Source of the DNA: Pyrrhosoma nymphula | Lineage: Eukaryota; Arthropoda; Insecta; Odonata; Coenagrionidae | DNA: 64,000 nt | Reading direction: 5' to 3' | Assembly: GCA_963573305.1 (NCBI GenBank) | Contig: OY754329.1 | Span: 145,773,266 to 145,837,265, forward strand | In this document: positions 50,952 to 59,016 of the stretch, piece by piece | Layout: each line of letters begins with the position of its first letter | How positions within the stretch are numbered: the first letter of the stretch is position 1 | Program-made: the position numbers and the translations under genes | Notes under the pieces: model-generated | Told to the model about the DNA's origin: nothing | What the model saw: only the letters and a program-made list of their open reading frames with translations | Database searches by the model: none

Positions 50952-51809
50952 CACAGTGGGGCAAAAAGCGATTCTAGGACAAAATTCGATTTTCCGAATA
51001 TTTCATTGGCCTCTTTCCACGAAACGCATTTATCGTAGAACACACCAAAGCACATAAAAAAACACCATTATTTGCTTTCTAGAAGAATTAATTTCGTCGT
51101 CAGGAGGATGAAAATTGACGCCATTTTCAAACTTCTGGAATGACAATTTCTCAGGGAGTCATTTGATCATCCCCGCTTTAGGGTGGAATAATAATATAGG
51201 TTTGCTTGCAATGAAGATTTTATACATATCTTACGAATTACGTCCAATCCATTTTTAATTGAATTAGGAAGGTTACCTCGGAAGGAATGGTCATCTATTC
51301 CTCCTGATGTTTTAAACCTGTTGAACCCTTTTGATTCAGATTATTCAAAAATTTGCAATGAAGAGACAGAAGACTACAATAATGATGATTCAGAGGAAGA
51401 AATATTGCTATGAAATTTCATTTACCATTTTATTCGAATATTTGTTGATGGAATCCAACTATTATGGCATAATATTTTTTAAATGAATTAGTCTTTGTTT
51501 CTAAATAAAATTTTCTGAATACATTTTGTTTTTTTTATATTAAGGGCACAACATCCAGTCTTAACAGCCTATGCTTAAAATATCCATTGAGTGAAAAAAA
51601 TATGCCACCTACTCACTACTAATCTCGGTATCTTCAGTTCAAGGGGGGACCCCCCTGTTGCACTAATATGGTGTGCTAGTTACTCATATTTAATGTAAGG
51701 TGCTACGATTTGTATTATGTTCATTTGCAAACAAATATGAGGCCAGTGTGTGGGACGAATTCAAAAATCTGAATTTTGTCTTGCCAGATCTTCATTCTGC
51801 CCCACTGTG
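50952..51809 (+). mobile_element. 858 bp DNA transposon remnant with CACAGTGGGGCA ends
   Basis: Exact 12 bp terminal inverted repeats CACAGTGGGGCA (50952-50963) and their reverse complement (51798-51809) are followed on each side by a related subterminal motif, GACAAAATTCGATTTT on the left and its counterpart with one extra base on the right. Flanking bases (AACCACCG / AACCGCTA) do not give a clear target duplication. The interior holds decayed coding sequence: one frame from about 51110 reads FSNFWNDNFSGSHLI and then GWNNN. That loosely resembles the ENFF...GGWNNNP region of P-element/THAP9 transposases but is too short to assign. Confidence 0.6.
51201..51413 (+). pseudogene. C-terminal coding remnant inside the CACAGTGGGGCA element
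   Basis: A 70-codon open frame ends at a TGA (51411-51413). It is preceded by an AG acceptor-like TATAG at the frame boundary and followed about 90 bp later by AATAAA (51504-51509). The peptide contains ELGRLPRKEWSSIPPDVLNLL and ends in an acidic tail, EETEDYNNDDSEEEILL. An acidic C-terminus just inside the 3' end of the element suggests the end of a transposase gene. I do not recognise the family. An unrelated terminal exon is also possible. Confidence 0.35.
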
Positions 51810-51949
51810 AACCGCTACTACCGCTATCTACCGCTACTACCGAGCAGCTCCTATCGCAGCAAGCGTGTGGGAAGAAGTTTCATTCCTCACATTTCTTGAG
51901 TTAACTGTTAACAAGCAACAAGAGTGGCCGTCAATATTTTAGGCCATTG

Positions 51950-52130
51950 AATTGCACACGAGGAAAAAACCCACCAGGACCGGGAATCGAACCACGAAAC
52001 TCAAGCTTGCCGGGCAAATGCGCAAGCCACTACGCTACCCAGGCTTCCTGTTTCTCAAGACAAATTTTGGAGAATTCAAGGTGACTAGATGTTATGCCCT
52101 TGCCGTTCATCAAGGATAACAACTAATGGG
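51950..52130 (-). repeat. SINE family D copy (minus)
   Basis: On the minus strand a tRNA-like head has TAGCGTAGTGG (A-box-like) and a perfect B box GGTTCGATTCC (51983-51993), followed by CGGTCCTGGTGGG and TTTTTTCCTCG. It is preceded, at about 52130-52050, by AAGGGCATAAC and GAATTCTCCAAAA, which also precede the opposite-strand copy at 56530-56715. The unit therefore appears to include sequence 5' of the tRNA-like part. Confidence 0.6.
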
Positions 52131-52209
52131 AAAAGAGGACTTCGAGAAGCCGTCACCACGACCAGTTAAGTTTTATCCTATTGCAGTACCTACGCATTGT
52201 TCAGCGATG
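52131..52209. other. Left flank of the long-TIR transposon
   Basis: Short single-copy-looking flank. Joined to the right flank across one TA it would read ...CAGCGATG-TA-CGTATATG..., the predicted empty site. Confidence 0.5.
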
Positions 52210-52211
52210 TA

Positions 52212-53075
52212 CTATCGTTTTCACTGAAATGTAGACACCCAAACTGATAGTACTGATTTGATAAAATGGGGCCGGGTCGGAAAAAACATAAGAGGGTTGG
52301 CACACGAGGCTAGCTGCGGCCTTTGCCTTAACGTCACCGAGAGCCGACGAGGACGGACGTGGATGCGACCGGGCTATCAGAATTAGAGTCAAATAAACTC
52401 CGAGAGCATAAGCCCTAGCGAAAGGAATGCACTGAGGAAACTCACGTCCACGCACACGTTGGGGCGATCGGAGTATTTTCTTTCGGGCTCCGTCGCGGGG
52501 TTTTTCCTCTCCCTAGATTCAGGTTTAGGCTCACCGTGAGTGTCTCGGAGGGAAGCGGCTCCGTAGCCGAGATGGTTAATTCCATTCGCCGAAGTTGGTG
52601 TGCGGTTTTGGCAGGGTTCGAATCCGTAGTCAGGCCAAATTTTTAATCTTTTAGATTAAAAAGATGCATTCTTCATATCAACACAATTTATATAGTTGGC
52701 AAAAGAAAGAGTTAATGCGGTTTTTTATTTACGGCTTAATTTATAAAAATAATGACTTTCTACGTTACCACATTTATTTCTTAACAGATTTAATTCACTG
52801 AGAGGGAAAAGCATTGGAAGTGGCAGTGATTGCATCTTTGTGTCCTTACAGTGAAATACCTACTCATTGTATCTACAATCCTCTATAAATAACCAAATGC
52901 ATTCGTAGTTTCGATCATTTTGATAAACCCTAGAGTTTGAAAAAGGTTTGTAATTCAATTGATATTTTTCATCTTCAAACTTCCAGTACTTTTTCACGTA
53001 AAAATGTGGGAAGTGAGGTGTTTTAAAGAACAAATGCTTTCCTTTCAGTGGGTGTGCGCAGAGCCAAATTAACAA
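52212..53075 (+). repeat. Left terminal inverted repeat, outer 864 bp
   Basis: The exact-length counterpart of 55567-56430. It contains an inward-facing tRNA-like unit (52555-52636), a small hairpin TTTTAATCTTTTAGATTAAAA just after it, and minus-strand open frames of 84 and 71 codons that recur in the other arm. The CpG-rich part lies at about 52300-52560. Confidence 0.9.
52555..52645 (+). repeat. tRNA-like Pol III promoter unit in left arm
   Basis: An A box TAGCCGAGATGG (52564-52575) of tRNA-Leu/Ser type and a perfect B box GGTTCGAATCC (52615-52625) are followed within about 15 nt by a run of five T (52640-52644) that could terminate Pol III. It points toward the transposon interior. Either a SINE captured in the arm or a functional part of the element. 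Confidence 0.6.
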
Positions 53076-53287
53076 CTTGTTTATTAACGTGGGCCCCGTT
53101 GCTTGTACTGCCTACATGCCCTCAAGTGCGTTAATCTGTCACTTGGTGTGCGAACCATAATAAGCTATAAGGACCAGGTGGAAATAAATACGCATATCAG
53201 CTCTTTTACCCCAAATTATCCTACGATGTTTAATAGTTATATATTTTTGACCGAAATCAACGTCACCGATATCTGCATCCTTTTTAT
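53076..53287 (+). repeat. Left arm, inner diverged part
   Basis: It aligns with the reverse complement of about 55258-55566. It lacks roughly 95 bp present in the right arm near its start and shows scattered substitutions, densest toward the loop. The central piece around 53105-53205 stays nearly identical. Confidence 0.75.
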
Positions 53288-53377
53288 CAGACTTAGGTGT
53301 AATTTTGGCATGATGTATTTCTTTCGGGATAGAAAGGGTATTTAAAAAGTAAAACTATTCAAATTTCATTCAGTTTT

Positions 53378-55085
53378 TTAATATTTAGTCGCGTCACCAC
53401 CTGATTCTACAACTTGCTGCAGACGGCGAGGCATAGATGCGACAGCATTCTCGCATATTTGAGGCCGTCGACGAAATGAGTCCCACAACTCATGGACATG
53501 CGCCTCTATTGCCTCCACTGTTGTAACGCCCCTTGGTTGCCATTCATTTGCCATCAATCCCCACAAGTTCTCAATGGGGTTTAGGTCGGGTGAATGAGCC
53601 GGCCATGGTGTAACCACTATCTCCTCGTTTTTCTGAAAAAAATCATCTACAATAGTTGCTGTGTGCACGGGGCAGTTATCATGGATGAAATTTATCTCTC
53701 CTTCTGGTACAATCTCTCTGGCGTAGGTCTTTAAATTTTGTTCTAATATGCCGACATACTCTCGTGAGTTCATCCTTGGAGACGTTCTAACAAGTGGTCC
53801 TGGGTCGGCCTCAGTCATACACCCCCAAAACCTTAGGGATATGCGTCCAGAACCACGATTCCTCAGTATGTTTCGAGATTCATACCTAATAAGAGAGAAC
53901 AAATTACATATATATAATGACTAAGGAAAAATAACTATTTAATTTCACTGAGATTGAATACATATTTAATATTAGCTCTTATTAACATTGTTGACTAAAA
54001 TTTAAGCGCCATTCCTTTTTAAATATCGTAATAGAAAAAACATCCCTACATAATTTATTTCAAATAACATCATTGAAATCAGTGTCTACGGCACTATGTC
54101 TTATTATCTTTGCAGTTACCGAACGTTATAAATTGGCTATGAAGCTTTAAATATTTTTTACCCTAGAATTAACTAAAATTAATCGTTCCTGGCGTAACTT
54201 TTTGGAACTGATTCATATAAAATAATAGTGAATAACTTTATGATTCCATATCAAGTGATTTATTTACAATCTAGGTTTCACTGTGGTACCGCATCATCAG
54301 GTGATTATTGAATCACCTTCGATCAATTCGATTATCACCTGATGGTGTTGTCCTGTAGCGAAACCTAAGTCGTAAATACATCATTTTATGTGGATTCACC
54401 AAGTTATTCACTATTATTTAACTTAGCATTTACAATGTATTTTACTAGTGATAATTTATTATTTCTCTCATTCGAGAGAAAAATCAATAGAGATAACATT
54501 CGGGTTCTGATTCAATACATTCAGTATATAATATATGAACCTACAGGTTACTTACCGCGCATTACGTGGACGCCACAAGTGCATTCTGCCGTTGCAGTCA
54601 CTCCTAAACGTCTTCTCGTCCGCAAAAATGGTAAGGTCCCAAAATGCTTGCGGGCTGTTGACGAACTTTTCCGCGAACCGCAGTCTTGCCAGTTTGTGTT
54701 GCTCGGATAACAGTGGCTTCTGGGCTGGCTGATGGCATTTTAAGCCCGCCTCATGGAGGCGCCGTCGAACGGTAGAATAACTACATTCTAGGTTAAAATG
54801 TTGCCGAATTCCCTCAGCCCCTTTGCTCGTTAAAGGGTTTTCCCGGGCGTAGTGAGCAATGTCGTTGTCTACCGCTGCTGTTGTGCAGCGTGATTTCCCC
54901 GGTCTAGGCCTACTGTTCAAGGAGGCGTCGCCGTCTGCATAGCGGCGAGCCCACCTCCGAACCGTGATCCGATTTAAACTCATCCTTCGCGCCACCTCTG
55001 AGATTGATATTCCAGAGGCTACCATCCCAGCGATAACGCCTCTCTCAGCAACAGAGAGCTCAGAAGACGGAGCACGTTCCATCAC
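53378..55085 (-). CDS. Tc1-like DD35E transposase, two exons
   Basis: Exon 1 is 55085-54556 (530 nt) and exon 2 is 53885-53378 (508 nt). The 670 bp intron starts GTAAGT and ends TTCTCTCTTATTAG. The joined length is 1038 nt, exactly 346 codons including the stop, and the split Arg codon leads into YESRN, as expected at this point of the family. Residues about 9-110 hold the N-terminal paired-type HTH DNA-binding region (ISISEVARRMSLNRITVRRW, then an RPRPGK basic linker and a second HTH). The catalytic domain has Asp156 in FADEKTF, GRISLRFWG near 190, Asp246 in HDNCPVHTA and Glu282 in SPDLNPIENLWG, with 35 residues between the last two. It is close to the usual ~340 residues of Tc1 transposases. 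It should cut at the element's TIRs and reinsert at TA. I see no stop or frameshift. The ATG at 55085 is followed directly by a second Met codon, so the exact start is uncertain by one residue. Confidence 0.88.
54275..54300 (-). ncRNA. Hammerhead-like core, left arm of intron hairpin
   Basis: On the minus strand CTGATGA and GAAAC are 14 nt apart, and the intervening bases can form a short imperfect stem (GCGGT / ACAGT). The boxes match the conserved hammerhead core. I did not establish complete stems I and III. Confidence 0.4.
54339..54364 (+). ncRNA. Hammerhead-like core, right arm of intron hairpin
   Basis: On the plus strand CTGATGG and GAAAC have the same spacing as in the left arm. The last base of the first box is G instead of A, which would be expected to impair a hammerhead. 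Confidence 0.3.
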
Positions 55086-55257
55086 GACGGTGTAACACCA
55101 ACTGTCTCCTAAGTTTGAAGCACATATTCATGGATATACTCATCGCATTGCCAAAAGTCTATTTAATGGGTAAAACTATTAAATGGTGAAATTAAATTTA
55201 GATTCACTTTCCATAAGAATCAAAACATCAGGTTTGTTCCTGTTAATTTTTAATTAT

Positions 55258-55566
55258 TAAAAAGGTAGAAAATATTGGTGACGCTGATTTCGGTCAAACA
55301 TATAAAACTATTTAAAATCGTAGGATAATTTGGGGTAACAGAGCTGATATGCGTATTTATTTCCACCTGGTCCTTATAGCTTATTATGGTTCGCACACCA
55401 AGTGACAGATTAACGCACTTGGGGGCCTGTAGGCAGTACAAGCAACAATTCTTCAAAGCAAAAGCAAAAAACAAGCAACCACGTTAATAAACAAGTCGCA
55501 AGAGAAGAAAGGGGAAAACAATTCTCATAACAAGGGGCCCATAGGCAACTGCCTACTTTTGCCTTA
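55258..55566 (-). repeat. Right arm, inner diverged part
   Basis: It aligns in reverse complement with about 53076-53287 and carries extra sequence (about 55450-55566) absent on the left. It includes GGGGCCCATAGGCAACTGCC, of which the left arm retains only a GGGCCCC-like trace. Confidence 0.75.
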
Positions 55567-56430
55567 TTGTTAATTTGGCTCTGCGCACACCCACTGAAAG
55601 GAAAGCATTTGTTCTTTAAAACACCTCACTTCCCACATTTTTACGTGAAAAAGTACTGGAAGTTTGAAGATGAAAAATATCAATTGAATTACAAACCTTT
55701 TTCAAACTCTAGGGTTTATCAAAATGATCGAAACTACGAATGCATTTGGTTATTTATAGAGGATTGTAGATACAATGAGTAGGTATTTCACTGTAAGGAC
55801 ACAAAGATGCAATCACTGCCACTTCCAATGCTTTTCCCTCTCAGTGAATTAAATCTGTTAAGAAATAAATGTGGTAACGTAGAAAGTCATTATTTTTATA
55901 AATTAAGCCGTAAATAAAAAACCGCATTAACTCTTTCTTTTGCCAACTATATAAATTGTGTTGATATGAAGAATGCATCTTTTTAATCTAAAAGATTAAA
56001 AATTTGGCCTGACTACGGATTCGAACCCTGCCAAAACCGCACACCAACTTCGGCGAATGGAATTAACCATCTCGGCTACGGAGCCGCTTCCCTCCGAGAC
56101 ACTCACGGTGAGCCTAAACCTGAATCTAGGGAGAGGAAAAACCCCGCGACGGAGCCCGAAAGAAAATACTCCGATCGCCCCAACGTGTGCGTGGACGTGA
56201 GTTTCCTCAGTGCATTCCTTTCGCTAGGGCTTATGCTCTCGGAGTTTATTTGACTCTAATTCTGATAGCCCGGTCGCATCCACGTCCGTCCTCGTCGGCT
56301 CTCGGTGGCGTTAAGGCAAAGGCCGCAGCTAGCCTCGTGTGCCAACCCTCTTATGTTTTTTCCGACCCGGCCCCATTTTATCAAATCAGTACTATCAGTT
56401 TGGGTGTCTACATTTCAGTGAAAACGATAG
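55567..56430 (-). repeat. Right terminal inverted repeat, outer 864 bp
   Basis: The mirror of 52212-53075 with no gap. The 84-codon frame (56187-56441) and 71-codon frame (55567-55782) on the plus strand repeat those of the left arm. Conservation follows from arm identity, so it is not independent evidence that they are coding. Confidence 0.9.
55999..56088 (-). repeat. tRNA-like Pol III promoter unit in right arm
   Basis: The mirror copy of the left-arm unit, with B box GGTTCGAATCC and A box TAGCCGAGATGG on the minus strand, again facing inward. Confidence 0.6.
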
Positions 56431-56464
56431 TACGTATATGATGATCTTCACTGTTGTCAAATTG

Positions 56465-56715
56465 CGGCGGTGAGGTACGCAGACGTTCTCACGTGAGAAA
56501 AAACACCAGAACCGGAAATGGAACCACTTGATAGCCATCCTTGATGGATAGCAAGGGCATAACATGTAGTACCTTTGAATCCTCCAAAAGTTGCCACGAT
56601 AATTAGAAAACATGGGTATCGGTCTGCATAGTGACCCGGAAAACAAAAAGTCCGTGGTTCAATGCTAAATATGGGTCCTGTTTTCCTCGTGGCCATCCCT
56701 AACTGTTTCATCGCC
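56465..56715 (+). repeat. SINE family D copies flanking the transposon
   Basis: At 56540-56715 the plus strand carries CAAGGGCATAACATG, AATCCTCCAAAAG, a decayed tRNA-like head with GTGGTTCAATGC, then GGGTCCTG and TTTTCCTCGTGG. These match the family D copy on the left of the transposon in opposite orientation. A second family D tail (GGTTCCATTTCCGGTTCTGG, then TTTTTTCTCACG) sits on the minus strand at about 56485-56535. Confidence 0.45.
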
Positions 56716-58552
56716 GTAATTCAGCAACGACGATAGTCATAACACACTCTTATGCCATGAGCCTGTCCGGAAATGCGTCGCAATGAACAGGTAGACAATA
56801 AAGAGGAGCGAATGTTGTTCGACCAATCGCTGTGAGTTTGCTCCGCTCTGTGGTGGGAAACAATTCGCTTTTTACAAACACCTTTGAAGTGAAGAAAACA
56901 CTGTCGGCATAACAGGATACGAAATATTTTTAAAAATTCTAACTCTTTATACTACTTTTGATATTTAACTATTAACTAACACAATTTCAACGCTCAAAAT
57001 AGCTTGCTCTTCGTTTATTCGGTCACAAAAAATTGCTGATTGCAGATGTTTCCCCACAACCCGTGCGGTTACGTGACACTTTACTTGGTCGTTCGACCCG
57101 TCCATTGACCGATATTCCCGATGCACAAGGAATGCGCAATCAAATGGTTTACGGCTAACCAGACCGTAATAAAATCAGGCCTCAATCAGATTTTAATGGC
57201 CGAAACCCTCTCTCGCATGATACTGCATTGCTACGGTACTCACTTCAAACTCCTCCAATTTACACAAATGTCCACTTATGGAAAATTAGTGTAAAATGCC
57301 ATAACAGGGAAAGGTGCCGTAACGATGGACAGGGGAGGTTGGGGTCGACTCGCATGAATCCTGTTCTCGGGGCGCACACAGTGAAGGGAGGCCGGCGCGG
57401 CGACGGAGGACGAAGCGAAGGACTGGCCACGCGCGATAAACGTGGCAACCGGGCGCTACCAGAAACGTGGAAAATGCTCTTCCTCCCCCCTGGAAACTTG
57501 TCGAGGCAAAATTTCGTTAAGTGGCGGAGGCCACCACCCTTTTCGGAGGAAGCGGCCGGATTAAAATCTCTCAAAAGAGGAGGCAGTAACTTGTAAAAAT
57601 CATTCCTCCGGAAACGGCAATTCGCGAATGCTTAGGGCGAGAATCAGGGCGTGCAAGACGGGGGCGCCCCCGAACTTGAGAAACGAGCTGTCGGAGAATT
57701 GTGAAGAGGCAGGGGCAAAAGCCAAAAGCCTTTGGGGCGGGTTTCTTTGACGCTTCCCCATGGGAAGAGGGGAGAAGTGATGAGCGGGAGAAGACAGCGG
57801 GAGATCCAAACCTATAGGCCTTGGAAAAGACAGGTAAGTTTTGAATATTCCATAAAAAATAATCACAGAACTTGCCGAACCAGGTATAATCTTACTAAGT
57901 CACTATCAAATATGATTGCCCCAGAGAGAGGAGCGAATGAATAGGGGTTTTACAACACCAATTGGCTAAAATATCCCAAGCCAGCTTAGTGCCTCGATGG
58001 TAGATACTTTGGCTTTTTATTTTCAGGGCGCCAGGTATTTTTCTAAAAATTACCACCAAAGTCCACAGGACACTATGGATGATAAAATTAAACAATTTAA
58101 CTTACTCAACGTTAAGATCTCATAATTACCATATAATTCCACAAAATTCTCTCAGAATCGAAAAACATGTCTTTTCAGAACCAGCACAACATTCCAACTT
58201 TTCATGCTTATGTTCCAACTTCCAATCCAACTTTTTCAAGTTTATCAACAACCAATCGTTCCTAAGAGATAAAATCCAGCCAAGGCCTTAAGGCAATTTT
58301 ATGCCACAATAAAATGTAACATTAATCGTTACAGTGTTTAAGTAGGAATCTGCGTCATATCTGGTGAAAGTGATTTCAAGAATTTTTGTCTTATATACAT
58401 ACATACATACCCGGGGTCGCAACTGCGTACTTACAGAGCCATGGCGTACAGTTTATCGAGCACATTTCGCAGTTGCCATGAAAAAGCCGAATAACGGTGA
58501 CCTATAGGATGCCACATTGAAAAAAAGCCACCATAAAGCATGAGCGAAAACC
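56716..58552. other. No recognisable gene; CpG-rich patch at 57330-57600
   Basis: A small CpG-dense block (57340-57460) contains overlapping open frames with no domain. TACA repeats occur at about 58393-58410. Nothing else is supported. Confidence 0.4.
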
Positions 58553-59016
58553 TCAAATAAATAAACGTTGCATATTCAACACTCTTTAATTCGCAACACC
58601 GACCGGTTTCGACGCCATCGCGTCATATTTAAGGGGGCTAACATTTTTCTCTGAGTCGAACTCTTTTTTATACTCGGTCGAGCATAAGAAAGAGGGTAGA
58701 AAATTGTTAATTGACTTCATACCAATAATTCATTCACCTAGTATCACGTACTTGTCCTACATTCCCATACTATGTTAAAGTTGCTTCGACCTTTAGTCCA
58801 TGTTATCTTCTTTTACGTAAAAATTCAAGTTTCTTCATCACCTTTGTCCGTAACCCCAATCACTAATTCCCGAACCTCCTTTCTCATGTTCAACCGAGCA
58901 TAAATAATAACTCGCAAGGGGGAAACATGTAATCCTCCTTGAAAATGACTCGAGAGAGGTGAAACCCTTTGGGGTTGCGAATAAAGAAGTGTGGAATACA
59001 CAAAGGTTATTTATTT
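58553..59016. repeat. Inverted terminal-repeat pair of Penelope-like type
   Basis: The left arm (about 58553-58645, minus sense) and right arm (about 58930-59016, plus sense) share AATGA/ATGAC, GAAACC, GTTGCGAATAAAG, GTGTGGAATA-like and TTATTTATTT segments in the same order. Each holds an ATGAC-stem-GAAACC block. In the left copy the stem is a perfect GACGC/GCGTC and in the right copy CTC/GAG. The ~280 bp between them holds no ORF, and ACCGAGCATAA-like words recur near both inner ends. Probably a non-autonomous or deleted retroelement copy. Confidence 0.55.

Larger units (their letters stand above)
54220..54419. mobile_element. 200 bp inverted-repeat element nested in the intron
   Basis: The ends AAATAATAGTGAATAACTT (54220-54238) and their exact reverse complement (54401-54419) enclose further imperfect pairing through TATTTAC, CTAGGTTTC/GAAACCTA and ATCACCTGATG. 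Each arm carries a hammerhead-like CTGATG(A/G)...GAAAC core. No ORF. It is probably a non-autonomous repeat that landed in the intron without destroying the splice sites. Confidence 0.75.
53886..54555 (-). other. Predicted intron of the transposase gene
   Basis: The donor is GCG|GTAAGT and the acceptor is a pyrimidine-rich TTTGTTCTCTCTTATTAG. Removing it restores a single frame. It contains the nested hairpin repeat at 54220-54419. Confidence 0.82.
52210..56432. mobile_element. Tc1/mariner-type transposon with giant terminal inverted repeats
   Basis: The element spans 52212-56430 and is flanked by TA (52210-52211 and 56431-56432), the Tc1/mariner target duplication. Its ends begin CTATCGTTTTCACTG. 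The outer arms, 52212-53075 and 55567-56430, are both 864 bp and align base for base in reverse complement; by eye the only difference is at 52334 versus 56308. Similarity continues inward with indels to about 53287 and 55258. The loop holds a two-exon transposase on the minus strand. Typical Tc1 elements are 1.2-2 kb with TIRs of tens to a few hundred bp, so arms near 1 kb are unusual. The young arms and intact ORF suggest recent activity. Confidence 0.9.

Noticed and set aside
51808..51843. CRISPR-like or satellite array from repeated ACCGCTA words
   Set aside because: Only a few imperfect 7-16 bp units with no spacer structure; a simple short tandem repeat.
52555..52636. Functional tRNA-Leu/Ser gene
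   Set aside because: The A and B boxes are good, but the flanking sequence does not fold into a full cloverleaf with a matching acceptor stem, and the unit is duplicated in both arms of a transposon.
52212..56430. Assembly artefact (artificial palindrome)
   Set aside because: The inner arms differ by indels and substitutions, the loop is unique, and both ends stop at a TA as transposition predicts. An artefact would give uniform identity up to the fold point.
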